From: JBGOUJ01 sp041477005 | GTDB taxonomy: Bacteria > Acidobacteriota > Terriglobia > Bryobacterales > JACQDG01 | Direction of reading: 5' to 3' | NCBI GenBank assembly: GCA_041477005.1 | Contig: JBGOUJ010000216.1 | Location: 1 to 10,845, forward strand | Length of the DNA stretch: 10,845 nucleotides | Shown: piece after piece, positions 1-6,786 of the stretch | Position numbering within the stretch: the first letter of the stretch is position 1 | Layout: each line of letters begins with the position of its first letter | Notes under the pieces: model-generated | The model's input: the letters and a program-made list of their open reading frames with translations, nothing else | Told to the model about the DNA's origin: nothing | Database searches by the model: none | Translations under genes and position numbers: made by a program

Positions 1-696
1 CTCCGGGTCTTCGACCGTCCACGTCGTCTTCACCCACGATTTCGATCGTGGAAATTCCATCCGGACATGCGAGGCGACGCTGCGGCTGCTGCGCAGACCC
101 TCAGTCGAGGAAAACTCGATCGTCGAGGCGAGCGGACCTTCTTTCGTGACCCGTGCGCCGGTCGGGGCGCCGAACGGGCCGAAGCCGCCGGCGCGGAAGA
201 GGAGATCGTCCTTATAGCGCAGCTCCAGACCTCGGGAGCCGGGCCGGAGATAGTCCCATTGCGGCGTTTTGACCGCCCTCAGGAAGCCGAGCAGATTCTT
301 GGGCGCGATAAACGCGAGCGACCCAGAGTAGGAGACCTGAAGGGAATCCCCGTCCTCTCGCACCTCGTGCGGCCGGTCATCCGGACGCGACAAAAGTTGC
401 AGGGAAGGAGGGGGCCGTTTGTCGGAGACGAGTTTCACCGTGTATTCCCGCTGCTCAAACGGGCCGAGGGTCACATTGAAGTCAATTCCGTTGGCGGTGA
501 ACTGGGCGGGCACGGGCTTGTCGCCTTCCAGCAACTGAAGCTGCACCAGGGCTGGAATGTGAAGCGGAGGCAGGGGCGCGGTGACAGGGTAGCCGAAGCG
601 GCGAACGCCGGCGGTCTCGGTCACGCGTAGCCGCTGGGCAACCGCTGGAAAAGCCGGCAGCAGGACGAGTGCCAGGGTAAGGCTTGCCGGAGCCAT
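1..696 (-). CDS. Secreted protein of unknown function, N-terminal part (runs off left edge)
   Basis: An uninterrupted minus-strand frame runs from an ATG at 696-694 to the first base of the window, giving 232 residues with no stop; the C-terminus lies outside. The first 22 residues form a Sec signal peptide: a short N-terminus, the hydrophobic stretch LTLALVLLPAFPAVA, and a likely cut after AVA or AVAQ. The mature part is rich in beta-type segments and has the pattern GVRRFGYPV, then KPVPAQF, then IDFNVTLGPFEQREYTVKLV, which suggests a beta-sandwich exported protein, perhaps polysaccharide-related given the fucosidase next door. I do not recognise the family. It lies 140 bases downstream of the fucosidase stop on the same strand, so co-transcription is possible. 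No clear Shine-Dalgarno precedes the ATG. A TTG codon directly before it could also start translation. A strong hairpin (700-726) occupies the place where a ribosome site would be. Confidence 0.75.
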   Translation of the reverse strand, partial: MAPASLTLALVLLPAFPAVAQRLRVTETAGVRRFGYPVTAPLPPLHIPALVQLQLLEGDKPVPAQFTANGIDFNVTLGPFEQREYTVKLVSDKRPPPSLQLLSRPDDRPHEVREDGDSLQVSYSGSLAFIAPKNLLGFLRAVKTPQWDYLRPGSRGLELRYKDDLLFRAGGFGPFGAPTGARVTKEGPLASTIEFSSTEGLRSSRSVASHVRMEFPRSKSWVKTTWTVEDPE

Positions 697-699
697 CAA

Positions 700-726
700 G
701 CAGAGACGCCTAGTAGGCGCCTCTGC
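700..726 (-). promoter_or_regulatory. 11-bp stem-loop just upstream of the secreted-protein start
   Basis: The arms GCAGAGACGCC (700-710) and GGCGCCTCTGC (716-726) are reverse complements except at one position, with a 5-base loop TAGTA. In a minus-strand transcript the odd position becomes a G-U wobble, so all 11 pairs form; in a plus-strand transcript it would be an A-C mismatch. The stem ends three bases before the ATG at 696. No U-run follows on the minus strand, so it is not a standard terminator. It may be a translational control hairpin or a processing site between the fucosidase and this gene. Confidence 0.5.
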
Positions 727-836
727 TCGACGTCTTCCGCCCGGTTCGATTCTTACGGTCGAGGCTCGGATCGCGGGTTTCTGAGCCGGGGCGCCGCGTG
801 GGCCCGCGGGGGAGCGGCTGACGTGAGATATGCCAC

Positions 837-2129
837 TCACAACAGTTCCAGCACCACGACCGTGTCGAGCGGGGTGCGCCGCGATGACTCGACCTTGAGA
901 ATCACGCCCAGGTTGTTCTCGTTGTATTCGACTTTCGATCCATCCGGAAGGCTTGCTTTCGCGATCTTGCCGGGCAGCTTGGGCAGCGCGAGGACGTCGT
1001 CCTCTGCATCCAGCAAGTGCACGTAAACTTTCTTGCCTTTCTGCGTGGTCACGCCCCAGGCGCGCGGCGCGACCGGTCCCTGGCGCGTGCCGTAGATGCT
1101 TTCGCCGTTTGTCTGCAACCAGGCTCCGACCTGGCGCAGGCGCTCGACGAACTCGGGCTGGATCGTGCCGTCAGGGCGCGGGCCGATGTTGAGCAGGAAG
1201 TTGGCGTTGTGGCCGGCGGCGCGGACCAGGTAGTGCACCAGCTCGCGGGTGCTTTTGTACTGCTGGTCGTGCTGGTTGTAGCCCCAGGCCTTGTTGATGG
1301 TCTCGCAGGTTTCGAGCGGCAGCGCGCCGATCTTGGAATCCTTGTTGAACTCGGCGGTCTTGCCGCCCGGCAGGTCCTTTTCGAACATCTGGAAATCTTC
1401 GCCGTCGAAGGGCAGGCGGTGGTGGTTGCTGCCGATCAGGGCCGCCGGCTGCAGGCTGTGGATGAGGGTGTAGGTCTTCTCCAGACGCCAATCGGCATCG
1501 GGCTTGTCCCACCAGCCATCGAACCAGATGCCGCCGATCTCGCCGTAGTTGGTGAGCAGCTCGCGGAGCTGGCCGTCCATGAAGTCGAGATACCGATACG
1601 AATCGCCCGAGTCCGGCCGGCCGCTGTTGTGGCCGGTACGGCCGCGCGGATAGTAGTCCGGATGATGCCAGTCGAGCTGCGAGTGGTAGAAGAACAGCTT
1701 GATGCCCTGCTTGTGGCACTCGCCGGCGAGCATTTTGAGGACGTCCTTTTTGTAAGGCGTCCGGTCGACGATGTCCCAGTCGGTGAGCTTCGAGTCGAAC
1801 ATGGCGAAGCCGTCATGGTGCTTGCTGGTGATGGTGATGTAGCGCATGCCGGCGGCCTTGGCCAGGGCGACCCACTCGGCCGCGTCGAACTTCACGGGGT
1901 TGAACTGGGGGGGCAGCTTCTCGTATTCGGCCACCGTCATCTTCTGGTTGTTCATGACCCATTCGCCCTCGCCCAGAACGCTGTAAACGCCCCAATGAAT
2001 GAAGAGTCCGAATCGGGCGTCCTGAAACCACTCGTGGGCGGCCCGATTGGCGGACGTGGGCCGGTACTCGGCGCGGACCTGGAAAGCCAAAAACAGGCCC
2101 GCCAGAAGGATCCAAAACCGTGTCATCAT
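837..2129 (-). CDS. Secreted GH29-family alpha-L-fucosidase
   Basis: This 430-residue protein is predicted to hydrolyse terminal alpha-L-fucose from glycans outside the cytoplasm, with retention of configuration as known for GH29. Residues 1-20 are a signal peptide (ILLAGLFLAF, cut after VRA). The catalytic TIM barrel follows. It shows FGLFIHWGVYS (40-50), the sugar-binding SKHHDGFAMF (102-111), and GGIWFDGWW (199-207), whose Asp204 is the expected nucleophile. Later come FEKDLP (249-254) and ETCETINKAWGY (273-284), a pattern of the GH29-B-like group; Glu250 is the most likely acid/base, but that is inference. The last 80 residues form a short beta domain. The length is normal for bacterial enzymes without a carbohydrate-binding module. 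The ATG at 2129-2127 has GAGG six bases upstream; the next codon is also ATG. It is divergent from the haem-copper operon, with only 89 bases between the starts. Confidence 0.93.
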   Translation of the reverse strand: MMTRFWILLAGLFLAFQVRAEYRPTSANRAAHEWFQDARFGLFIHWGVYSVLGEGEWVMNNQKMTVAEYEKLPPQFNPVKFDAAEWVALAKAAGMRYITITSKHHDGFAMFDSKLTDWDIVDRTPYKKDVLKMLAGECHKQGIKLFFYHSQLDWHHPDYYPRGRTGHNSGRPDSGDSYRYLDFMDGQLRELLTNYGEIGGIWFDGWWDKPDADWRLEKTYTLIHSLQPAALIGSNHHRLPFDGEDFQMFEKDLPGGKTAEFNKDSKIGALPLETCETINKAWGYNQHDQQYKSTRELVHYLVRAAGHNANFLLNIGPRPDGTIQPEFVERLRQVGAWLQTNGESIYGTRQGPVAPRAWGVTTQKGKKVYVHLLDAEDDVLALPKLPGKIAKASLPDGSKVEYNENNLGVILKVESSRRTPLDTVVVLELL

Positions 2130-2153
2130 CGTAATCCTCGATGGGGAATGACG

Positions 2154-2182
2154 AGCATAGCAGAGGTTGCAGTGGGTCGCAA
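2154..2182 (-). promoter_or_regulatory. Candidate sigma70-type promoter of the fucosidase gene
   Basis: Read on the minus strand, TTGCGA (2182-2177) is followed after 17 bases by TATGCT (2159-2154), itself preceded by TGC as an extended -10. Its -35 box lies inside the spacer of the opposite promoter that drives the haem-copper operon. This is a motif match by eye; no start site is known. Confidence 0.4.
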
Positions 2183-2196
2183 AATCTGCCTATAAT
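2167..2196 (+). promoter_or_regulatory. Candidate promoter of the haem-copper monooxygenase operon
   Basis: A perfect consensus -10, TATAAT (2191-2196), lies 18 bases after a weak -35, TTGCAG (2167-2172). A start about 7 bases downstream would fall near 2203, giving a very short leader that begins at the AAGGAG ribosome site (2203-2208). The promoter interleaves with the fucosidase promoter on the other strand, so the two may compete for polymerase. Confidence 0.5.
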
Positions 2197-2218
2197 TACG
2201 CTAAGGAGCACTGTGCGC

Positions 2219-3541
2219 ATGAGGCTGACGGGGATGCTTCTGAGCTTGGCAGTCGGCGTTGCCGCGATGGCCGCCACGGATACGCCGCGAGTTACCTTCA
2301 GCAAGGATGTCGCCCCGATTTTGCAGAAGAATTGCCAGGGATGCCACCGGCCCGGCGAACCGGCGCCGATGTCGCTGCTGACCTACCAGCAGGCGCGGCC
2401 CTGGGCCAAGGCCATCCGCGAGGCGGTGCTGCTGAAGCGCATGCCCCCGTGGTTCGCCGATCCGCACCACGGCAAGTTCACCAACGACCGCTCGCTCTCG
2501 CAAACCGAAATCGACACCCTGGTGGCCTGGGCCGATAGCGGCGCCCGGGAAGGCGACCCGAAAGATCTTCCTCCGCCGCGCCAATTCATCGAGGGCTGGA
2601 ATATCGGCGTGCCGGCCGCGGTGATTGAGATGCCGAACGAGTTCCAGGTTCCGGCCACGGGGACTATTGAGTATCAATATATAGTAGTGTCCACCGGCTT
2701 CACCGAAGACAAGTGGGTGCGCATGGCCGAAATTCGGCCCGGCAACCGCGCCCTGGTCCACCACGTGATTGCCTTCGTCCGCGAGCCCGGCTCCAAGTGG
2801 ATGCGAGAGGCCCAACCGGGCATTCCGTTCGTTCCCAAGAAGCGGCCGGAGCGGCGGCCGGGGCAGCCGGCGCAGCAGGTCGGCAGCGAGGGCAGCGGGG
2901 AGTTCCTGGTCGGCTTCGCCCCGGGCACGGTGCCCGAGGTGCTGAAACCCGGCCAAGCCAAGCTGATCAAAGCCGGCTCCGACATTGTCTTTCAGATGCA
3001 CTACACGGCCAATGGCAAGGCGGGCGTCGACAAGACGAGGGTCGGCTTGATCTTCGCCGACGAGCCGCCGAAAGAGCGGGTAATGACGGCCGCCGCCCAG
3101 AACCGAAAATTCGTGATCCCGGCCGGCGACCCGAACTACCAGGTGAACGCCGAGATCACTTTCCAGGACACGGCGACGCTGACCGCTTTTCTGCCCCACA
3201 TGCACCTGCGCGGAAAGGATTTCGAGTACCGCATCGTTTACCCCGATGGGCGTTCCGAAGTCCTGCTGAGCGTCCCCAAGTACAGCTTCAACTGGCAGCT
3301 CTCTTACTACCTGGAAAAGCCCCTGGTGCTGACCAAGGGCACGCGCATCGAGTGCACGGCGCACTTCGACAACTCCGCCAACAACCCGAACAACCCGAAT
3401 GCCAGCGAGGCAGTCCGCTGGGGGGATCAGAGCTGGGAAGAAATGATGATCGGTTTCTTCGATCTGGCCCTTGGCCCCGGGGTGAAAGCGGAAGACGTGT
3501 TCCGCGAAGAGAAGAAGCCTGCAACAGCTCGCAGCGACTGA
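2219..3541 (+). CDS. Exported c-type haem / PHM-like copper monooxygenase fusion, paralogue 1
   Basis: This 440-residue protein joins a haem domain to an ascorbate-type copper monooxygenase domain. Residues 1-19 are a signal peptide. The haem motif is CQGCH (39-43), and Met75 in RMPPW is a candidate second axial ligand because all three operon proteins keep it at the same place. The copper domain carries every ligand known from peptidylglycine hydroxylating monooxygenase and dopamine beta-hydroxylase: His181-His182 (VHHVIAF) and His261 (QMHYTANG) for one copper, and His327 and His329 (PHMHLRG) plus Met409 (SWEEMMIGF) for the other. Known relatives hydroxylate C-H bonds using O2 and one-electron donors. 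Here the fused haem may deliver electrons (inference), and the substrate is unknown. The ATG at 2219 was chosen because it begins the signal peptide. An in-frame GTG at 2213 sits closer to AAGGAG (2203-2208) and is a real alternative. The next gene starts 14 bases after the stop. Confidence 0.9.
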   Translation: MRLTGMLLSLAVGVAAMAATDTPRVTFSKDVAPILQKNCQGCHRPGEPAPMSLLTYQQARPWAKAIREAVLLKRMPPWFADPHHGKFTNDRSLSQTEIDTLVAWADSGAREGDPKDLPPPRQFIEGWNIGVPAAVIEMPNEFQVPATGTIEYQYIVVSTGFTEDKWVRMAEIRPGNRALVHHVIAFVREPGSKWMREAQPGIPFVPKKRPERRPGQPAQQVGSEGSGEFLVGFAPGTVPEVLKPGQAKLIKAGSDIVFQMHYTANGKAGVDKTRVGLIFADEPPKERVMTAAAQNRKFVIPAGDPNYQVNAEITFQDTATLTAFLPHMHLRGKDFEYRIVYPDGRSEVLLSVPKYSFNWQLSYYLEKPLVLTKGTRIECTAHFDNSANNPNNPNASEAVRWGDQSWEEMMIGFFDLALGPGVKAEDVFREEKKPATARSD

Positions 3542-3555
3542 GGGGAGAGCCCAGC

Positions 3556-4881
3556 ATGTTCCGTAAAATCTTTGCACTGTCGGCGGCTTTGAGCCTGCCG
3601 GCGCTGGCTGCCGGCGTTCCCAGGGAAGTCACCTTTCACAAAGATGTCGTGCCCATCCTGCAAAAGCGCTGTCAGGGATGTCATCGTCCGGGCGAGATCG
3701 GGCCGATGTCGTTTCTGGGTTACCAGGAGACGCGGCCCTGGGCCAAGGCGATCCGCGAGGCGGTGCTGCTCAAGAAAATGCCACCGTGGTTTGCCGACCC
3801 GGCGCACGGCAAGTTTGAGAACGATCGCTCGCTGGCGCCCGCCGAAATCGAGACCCTGGCGGCCTGGGCGGATGGCGGCGCCCGCGAAGGAGACCCCAAG
3901 GACGCCCCGAAGCCGCTCGAGTTCGTTGACGGCTGGACGATTGGCAAACCCGATGCGGTCATCGAGATGCCGAACGAGTTTCGGGTGCCGGCTTCCGGAA
4001 CCGTCGATTACCAATGGGTCATGGTTCCGACAGGGTTCACGGAAGACCAGTGGGTGGAGAGGATCGAAGTTCGCCCCAGCAACCGGGCGGTGGTTCACCA
4101 CGTGGTACTTTTCGCCCGCGAGCCGGGCTCGCCGTATCTGAAGCGGCTGCAGGCGGGCGTCTTCTTCCCGACGCCGGACAGCAGCAAGAACAAACGCAAA
4201 GAGGACACCGGCGCCGGTTTCTTCTGGACCGCGCCGGGGACCGAGATTGTGTCCGTTTACGTGCCCGGCGGGGTGGCGTACCAGTTAAAGCCCGGCCAAG
4301 CGCGGCTGATCAAAGCCGGCTCCGACCTGCTTTTCGAGGTGCACTACACGGCCAACGGAAAAGCCGGCGTGGACCGCATGCGGGTGGGGATGGTCTTCGC
4401 CAAAGAGCCGCCGAAGCAGCGCGTGAAGAACATGCTCATCTTGAACACCAATCTGAGGATTCCGCCCGGCGCAGCGGATCACGCGGTGCACGCCCGCGTC
4501 ACGCTGGGGGAGGGGGCCGAGGTCCTTTCCCTGTTTCCGCACATGCACTTCCGGGGCAAAGCCTTCGAGTATCGCGCGGTGTACCCGACGGGCGAGTCGG
4601 AGGTGCTGCTGGACGTGCCGAAGTACAACTTTAACTGGCAGCTCACCTACTACCTGGACAAGGCTCGGCCGCTCCCCAAGGGAACGCAGCTCGAGTGCAT
4701 CGCCCGGTATGACAATTCGCCGAACAACCCCGCTAACCCGGATCCGAGCGCCGAAGTGATCTGGGGCGACCAGACCTGGGAAGAGATGCTCGCTGGTTTT
4801 CTGGATGTGGCATTTGACGTCGGGATGGACCCGAGCAAGCTCATCGTTGGACCCAGGGGGACGGTGCGCGGCGGCGATTGA
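3556..4881 (+). CDS. Exported c-type haem / PHM-like copper monooxygenase fusion, paralogue 2
   Basis: This 441-residue tandem paralogue of the preceding gene shares long identical blocks with it, for example PWAKAIREAVLLK and HYTANGKAGVD. The signal peptide is residues 1-19 (FALSAALSLPALAAG). The haem site CQGCH is at 39-43 with Met75 conserved. The copper ligands are all present: His181-His182 (VHHVVLF), His263 (EVHYTANG), His329 and His331 (PHMHFRG), and Met411 (TWEEMLAGF). The two paralogues differ most between about residues 192 and 245, where this one has a Lys-rich stretch and then GFFWTAPGTEIVSVYVPGG. That segment lies between the first and second copper-ligand groups, so it may set substrate choice or copper-domain contacts (inference). 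The ATG at 3556 has GGGGAGAG about five bases upstream. The TGA at 4879-4881 is followed after one base by the GTG start of the third gene, which implies coupled translation. Confidence 0.9.
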   Translation: MFRKIFALSAALSLPALAAGVPREVTFHKDVVPILQKRCQGCHRPGEIGPMSFLGYQETRPWAKAIREAVLLKKMPPWFADPAHGKFENDRSLAPAEIETLAAWADGGAREGDPKDAPKPLEFVDGWTIGKPDAVIEMPNEFRVPASGTVDYQWVMVPTGFTEDQWVERIEVRPSNRAVVHHVVLFAREPGSPYLKRLQAGVFFPTPDSSKNKRKEDTGAGFFWTAPGTEIVSVYVPGGVAYQLKPGQARLIKAGSDLLFEVHYTANGKAGVDRMRVGMVFAKEPPKQRVKNMLILNTNLRIPPGAADHAVHARVTLGEGAEVLSLFPHMHFRGKAFEYRAVYPTGESEVLLDVPKYNFNWQLTYYLDKARPLPKGTQLECIARYDNSPNNPANPDPSAEVIWGDQTWEEMLAGFLDVAFDVGMDPSKLIVGPRGTVRGGD

Positions 4882-4882
4882 C

Positions 4883-5533
4883 GTGATTCGCCGGGCTTTG
4901 CTGGTTGTTCTGGCGGTGGGCGTCTGCGGCGCGCACGACCCCATCACCACGAAACTCACCTGGACGCAGGAGATTTCCCGCATCGTCTACAAGCGCTGCG
5001 CCTCGTGCCACCACGAGGGCGGGCGGACCCCCATGTCGCTGCTCACTTACGACGACGCCCGGCCGTGGGCCAAGGCCATCCGGGACGAGGTGCTCGCCCG
5101 GCGCATGCCGCCGTGGGCCCCGGTGAAGGGCTTCGGCGACTTCCGCAACGATGCCAGCCTGTCGGAGCCGGAGATCGAGTTCCTGGTCGATTGGGTGGAG
5201 GGCGGCGCGCCGAAGGGGGATGATGTTTACCTGCCCCCGGCGCCGAGCGTGGCGGGGAAGAGCGAGACGCCGCCGGCGGCGGAGCGGCGTCCGTTGGCGG
5301 GCGTAACGACGCTCAGCCGGGACGTGACAGCCGTTGGAATCGAGCCCCGCGGTGTCGTTCAGGTTACGGCCGAGCGGCCCGACGGCGGCATCGAGCCGCT
5401 GATCTGGGTGCGGCGCTACAAGCCGGAGGAGCAGCCCAAAGCTTATTATTTCCGCGAGGCGGTCAAGCTGCCGAAGGGTTCGCGGGTCCGGGTCGTGGGC
5501 GGGTCAGTGGCGCTGCTTCTGGCAAGGCCCTAG
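4883..5533 (+). CDS. Exported small c-type cytochrome with a degenerate copper-monooxygenase remnant
   Basis: This 216-residue protein begins at a GTG one base after the stop of the upstream gene. The signal peptide is residues 1-17 (ALLVVLAVGVCGA). The haem motif CASCH (39-43), PMSLLTY, ARPWAKAIRDEV and Met75 in RMPPW line up residue for residue with the two large paralogues. After a Pro/Ala linker (about 117-137), the tail resembles the last strands of their copper domain: RPDGGIEPLIWVRRY (165-179) and YYF...LPKG (188-199) match YPDG.SEVLL..PKY and YYL...L.KG. The region where HMH would lie reads VGIEP, the earlier HH and HY segments are absent, and the protein ends before the Met motif. 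It therefore keeps haem but should bind no catalytic copper. A role as electron carrier or structural partner for its neighbours is inference. The start is weakly supported: no good ribosome site, so probably coupled translation. An upstream in-frame ATG at 4805 lacks a signal peptide. Confidence 0.82.
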   Translation: MIRRALLVVLAVGVCGAHDPITTKLTWTQEISRIVYKRCASCHHEGGRTPMSLLTYDDARPWAKAIRDEVLARRMPPWAPVKGFGDFRNDASLSEPEIEFLVDWVEGGAPKGDDVYLPPAPSVAGKSETPPAAERRPLAGVTTLSRDVTAVGIEPRGVVQVTAERPDGGIEPLIWVRRYKPEEQPKAYYFREAVKLPKGSRVRVVGGSVALLLARP

Positions 5534-5572
5534 ATACGTTCCCCATCTGGCTTATCACGCTCATGACAAAGC

Positions 5573-6745
5573 TCATTGGGGGCCTGCAACGGCGGTTGAA
5601 GCTCTGGGGCTAGTGGTCGGATAGGTTCTGCAGGACCCTTTTCCACGCCAGCCGATGTCTGGTATCCGAGTACGTGTCAAGCTGCGTTCCGACAAGGACC
5701 AAGAACTCCTGGCTGCAGCCTCCCCAGCTAGCGCCAGAACCGGTCTCGCAAGTTCGATCAGGTTGAAAACGTGGAGGTTCTGTCCAGCCGCAAACTCTCT
5801 GGCCACCCGCTCCGGAACACCTTCCGCTTGCTTGGTCGTCCTGGCTGATACGAAGAAGACTTCCTTGATTCCCTTCCCGCGAGTCGTTCCCAGCTTCTCT
5901 TCCACATCGGAGATCGTAACGGCTCTATCCTTCACCTCAACGGCAACAGCGACTTTTCCTTGGCTGTCCGAACACTCGATGTCTGCCGCTTGCCCTAGCG
6001 CCTCATCGGAGGCGGTGATCCTTCCGCGCGTGACTCGGGCGAAAATTTTGAAGTACCTTCCAACGATCTCGAACAGGGCCGCCGCAAGCGCAAGGGGCCT
6101 GTCGCCGCCCGACGGTTCCCGGATGAACTCTTCAATGGCATTAACAACCTGAGCGAGGCTGACACGTAGCGGAACGTCGTACCTGATAACTGTGCTTCCG
6201 AGCTTACGGTAGATTTCAAGCAGCACTTGCCGGAACACGGTCTCGGTGAACTCTTCATCATCGGCTTCTTCCACAGAATCCACCACATCGCACAGCTTGT
6301 CCCACATCCCAGGATCGCTCTTGCTGCCCCGGTCGTCCTTAATCAGAAGCGGCACGCGGACGGGGTTGTTCACGTAAGGATCAGGCGAACGCCCTAACGC
6401 CCCATCAAGCTGTGCTCTGTCGAACGGAACGATCGTCTTCCGGCAGACCGTCCGGGCGTCGAACGAGCCTTCCACTTCCGCCCGTTCCTGAAGGGAGCAG
6501 GCGTTCAGCTTCGGGCTCGTGATCTTCGAGACAAGCTGGGTGATAAGGACGTAGTGGTATGTCTTATTGGCGGAATCCGCCAAAGAAGCCCGGATCGCTT
6601 CGATGAGGTGAGGATCGGTCAGGTAGTCTGAGGTGTCGCCGCTTTCAGCCCTCTGCCGGACCTCCGCCCAGTGCCGGTCCAGAGTGACCTTGCATTTGGC
6701 AGCAAGGACTTCTTCCGGCTTGGCCTTGCCCTTCCTGGTCGCCAC
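5573..6745 (-). CDS. SacI-family type II restriction endonuclease, apparently frameshifted at its C-terminus
   Basis: The frame encodes 390 residues from a GTG (6745-6743). No in-frame ATG exists upstream before a stop at 6766. It resembles the SacI family of restriction enzymes, which cut double-stranded DNA. The nuclease core is PD-(D/E)xK-like: Asp255 in AADIEC, then VAVAVEVKDR with Glu270 and Lys272, and the strand EVFFVSA at 295-301. The family call also rests on the partner methyltransferase 41 bases upstream. After about residue 345 the frame turns into an Arg/Ser/Thr-rich tail unlike a protein fold. A shifted frame from 5711 to a TAG at 5612-5610 instead reads a family-like ending: QEFLVLVGTQLDTYS, then HRLAWKRVLQNL. 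One missing base near 5709-5722 explains this; the intact protein would be about 378 residues. It may be a pseudogene, an attenuated enzyme or a sequence error. The cut site is unknown; GAGCTC cannot be assumed. Confidence 0.78.
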   Translation of the reverse strand: MATRKGKAKPEEVLAAKCKVTLDRHWAEVRQRAESGDTSDYLTDPHLIEAIRASLADSANKTYHYVLITQLVSKITSPKLNACSLQERAEVEGSFDARTVCRKTIVPFDRAQLDGALGRSPDPYVNNPVRVPLLIKDDRGSKSDPGMWDKLCDVVDSVEEADDEEFTETVFRQVLLEIYRKLGSTVIRYDVPLRVSLAQVVNAIEEFIREPSGGDRPLALAAALFEIVGRYFKIFARVTRGRITASDEALGQAADIECSDSQGKVAVAVEVKDRAVTISDVEEKLGTTRGKGIKEVFFVSARTTKQAEGVPERVAREFAAGQNLHVFNLIELARPVLALAGEAAARSSWSLSERSLTRTRIPDIGWRGKGSCRTYPTTSPRASTAVAGPQ

Positions 6746-6786
6746 AACCAGTAGTATGGCTAGCTACATAGCGACTTCGCCACCGT

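Noticed and set aside
67..630. Plus-strand frame of 187 residues at the left edge
   Set aside because: The minus strand over the same bases has an uninterrupted frame with a signal peptide and beta-type segments; the plus translation is Arg/Gly-rich and looks like its shadow.
794..809. GC hairpin CCGCG-TGGGCC-CGCGG after the fucosidase stop
   Set aside because: Only five pairs, no U-run, in a region so GC-rich that such stems are expected by chance.
1017..2195. Long plus-strand frame of 392 residues opposite the fucosidase
   Set aside because: It mirrors the fucosidase codons in a GC-rich gene. Its translation is Ala/Val/Gly/Leu-biased without motifs, while the minus strand carries a full GH29 enzyme with signal peptide and ribosome site.
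2201..3577. Minus-strand frame of 458 residues opposite the first monooxygenase
   Set aside because: Shadow of a gene with clear haem and copper motifs. Its translation is His/Arg/Gly-rich and has no recognisable domain.
5534..5572. Searched for a terminator between the converging haem-copper operon and endonuclease gene
   Set aside because: Only a five-bp CCCCA/TGGGG pairing with a long loop is visible; not supportable.
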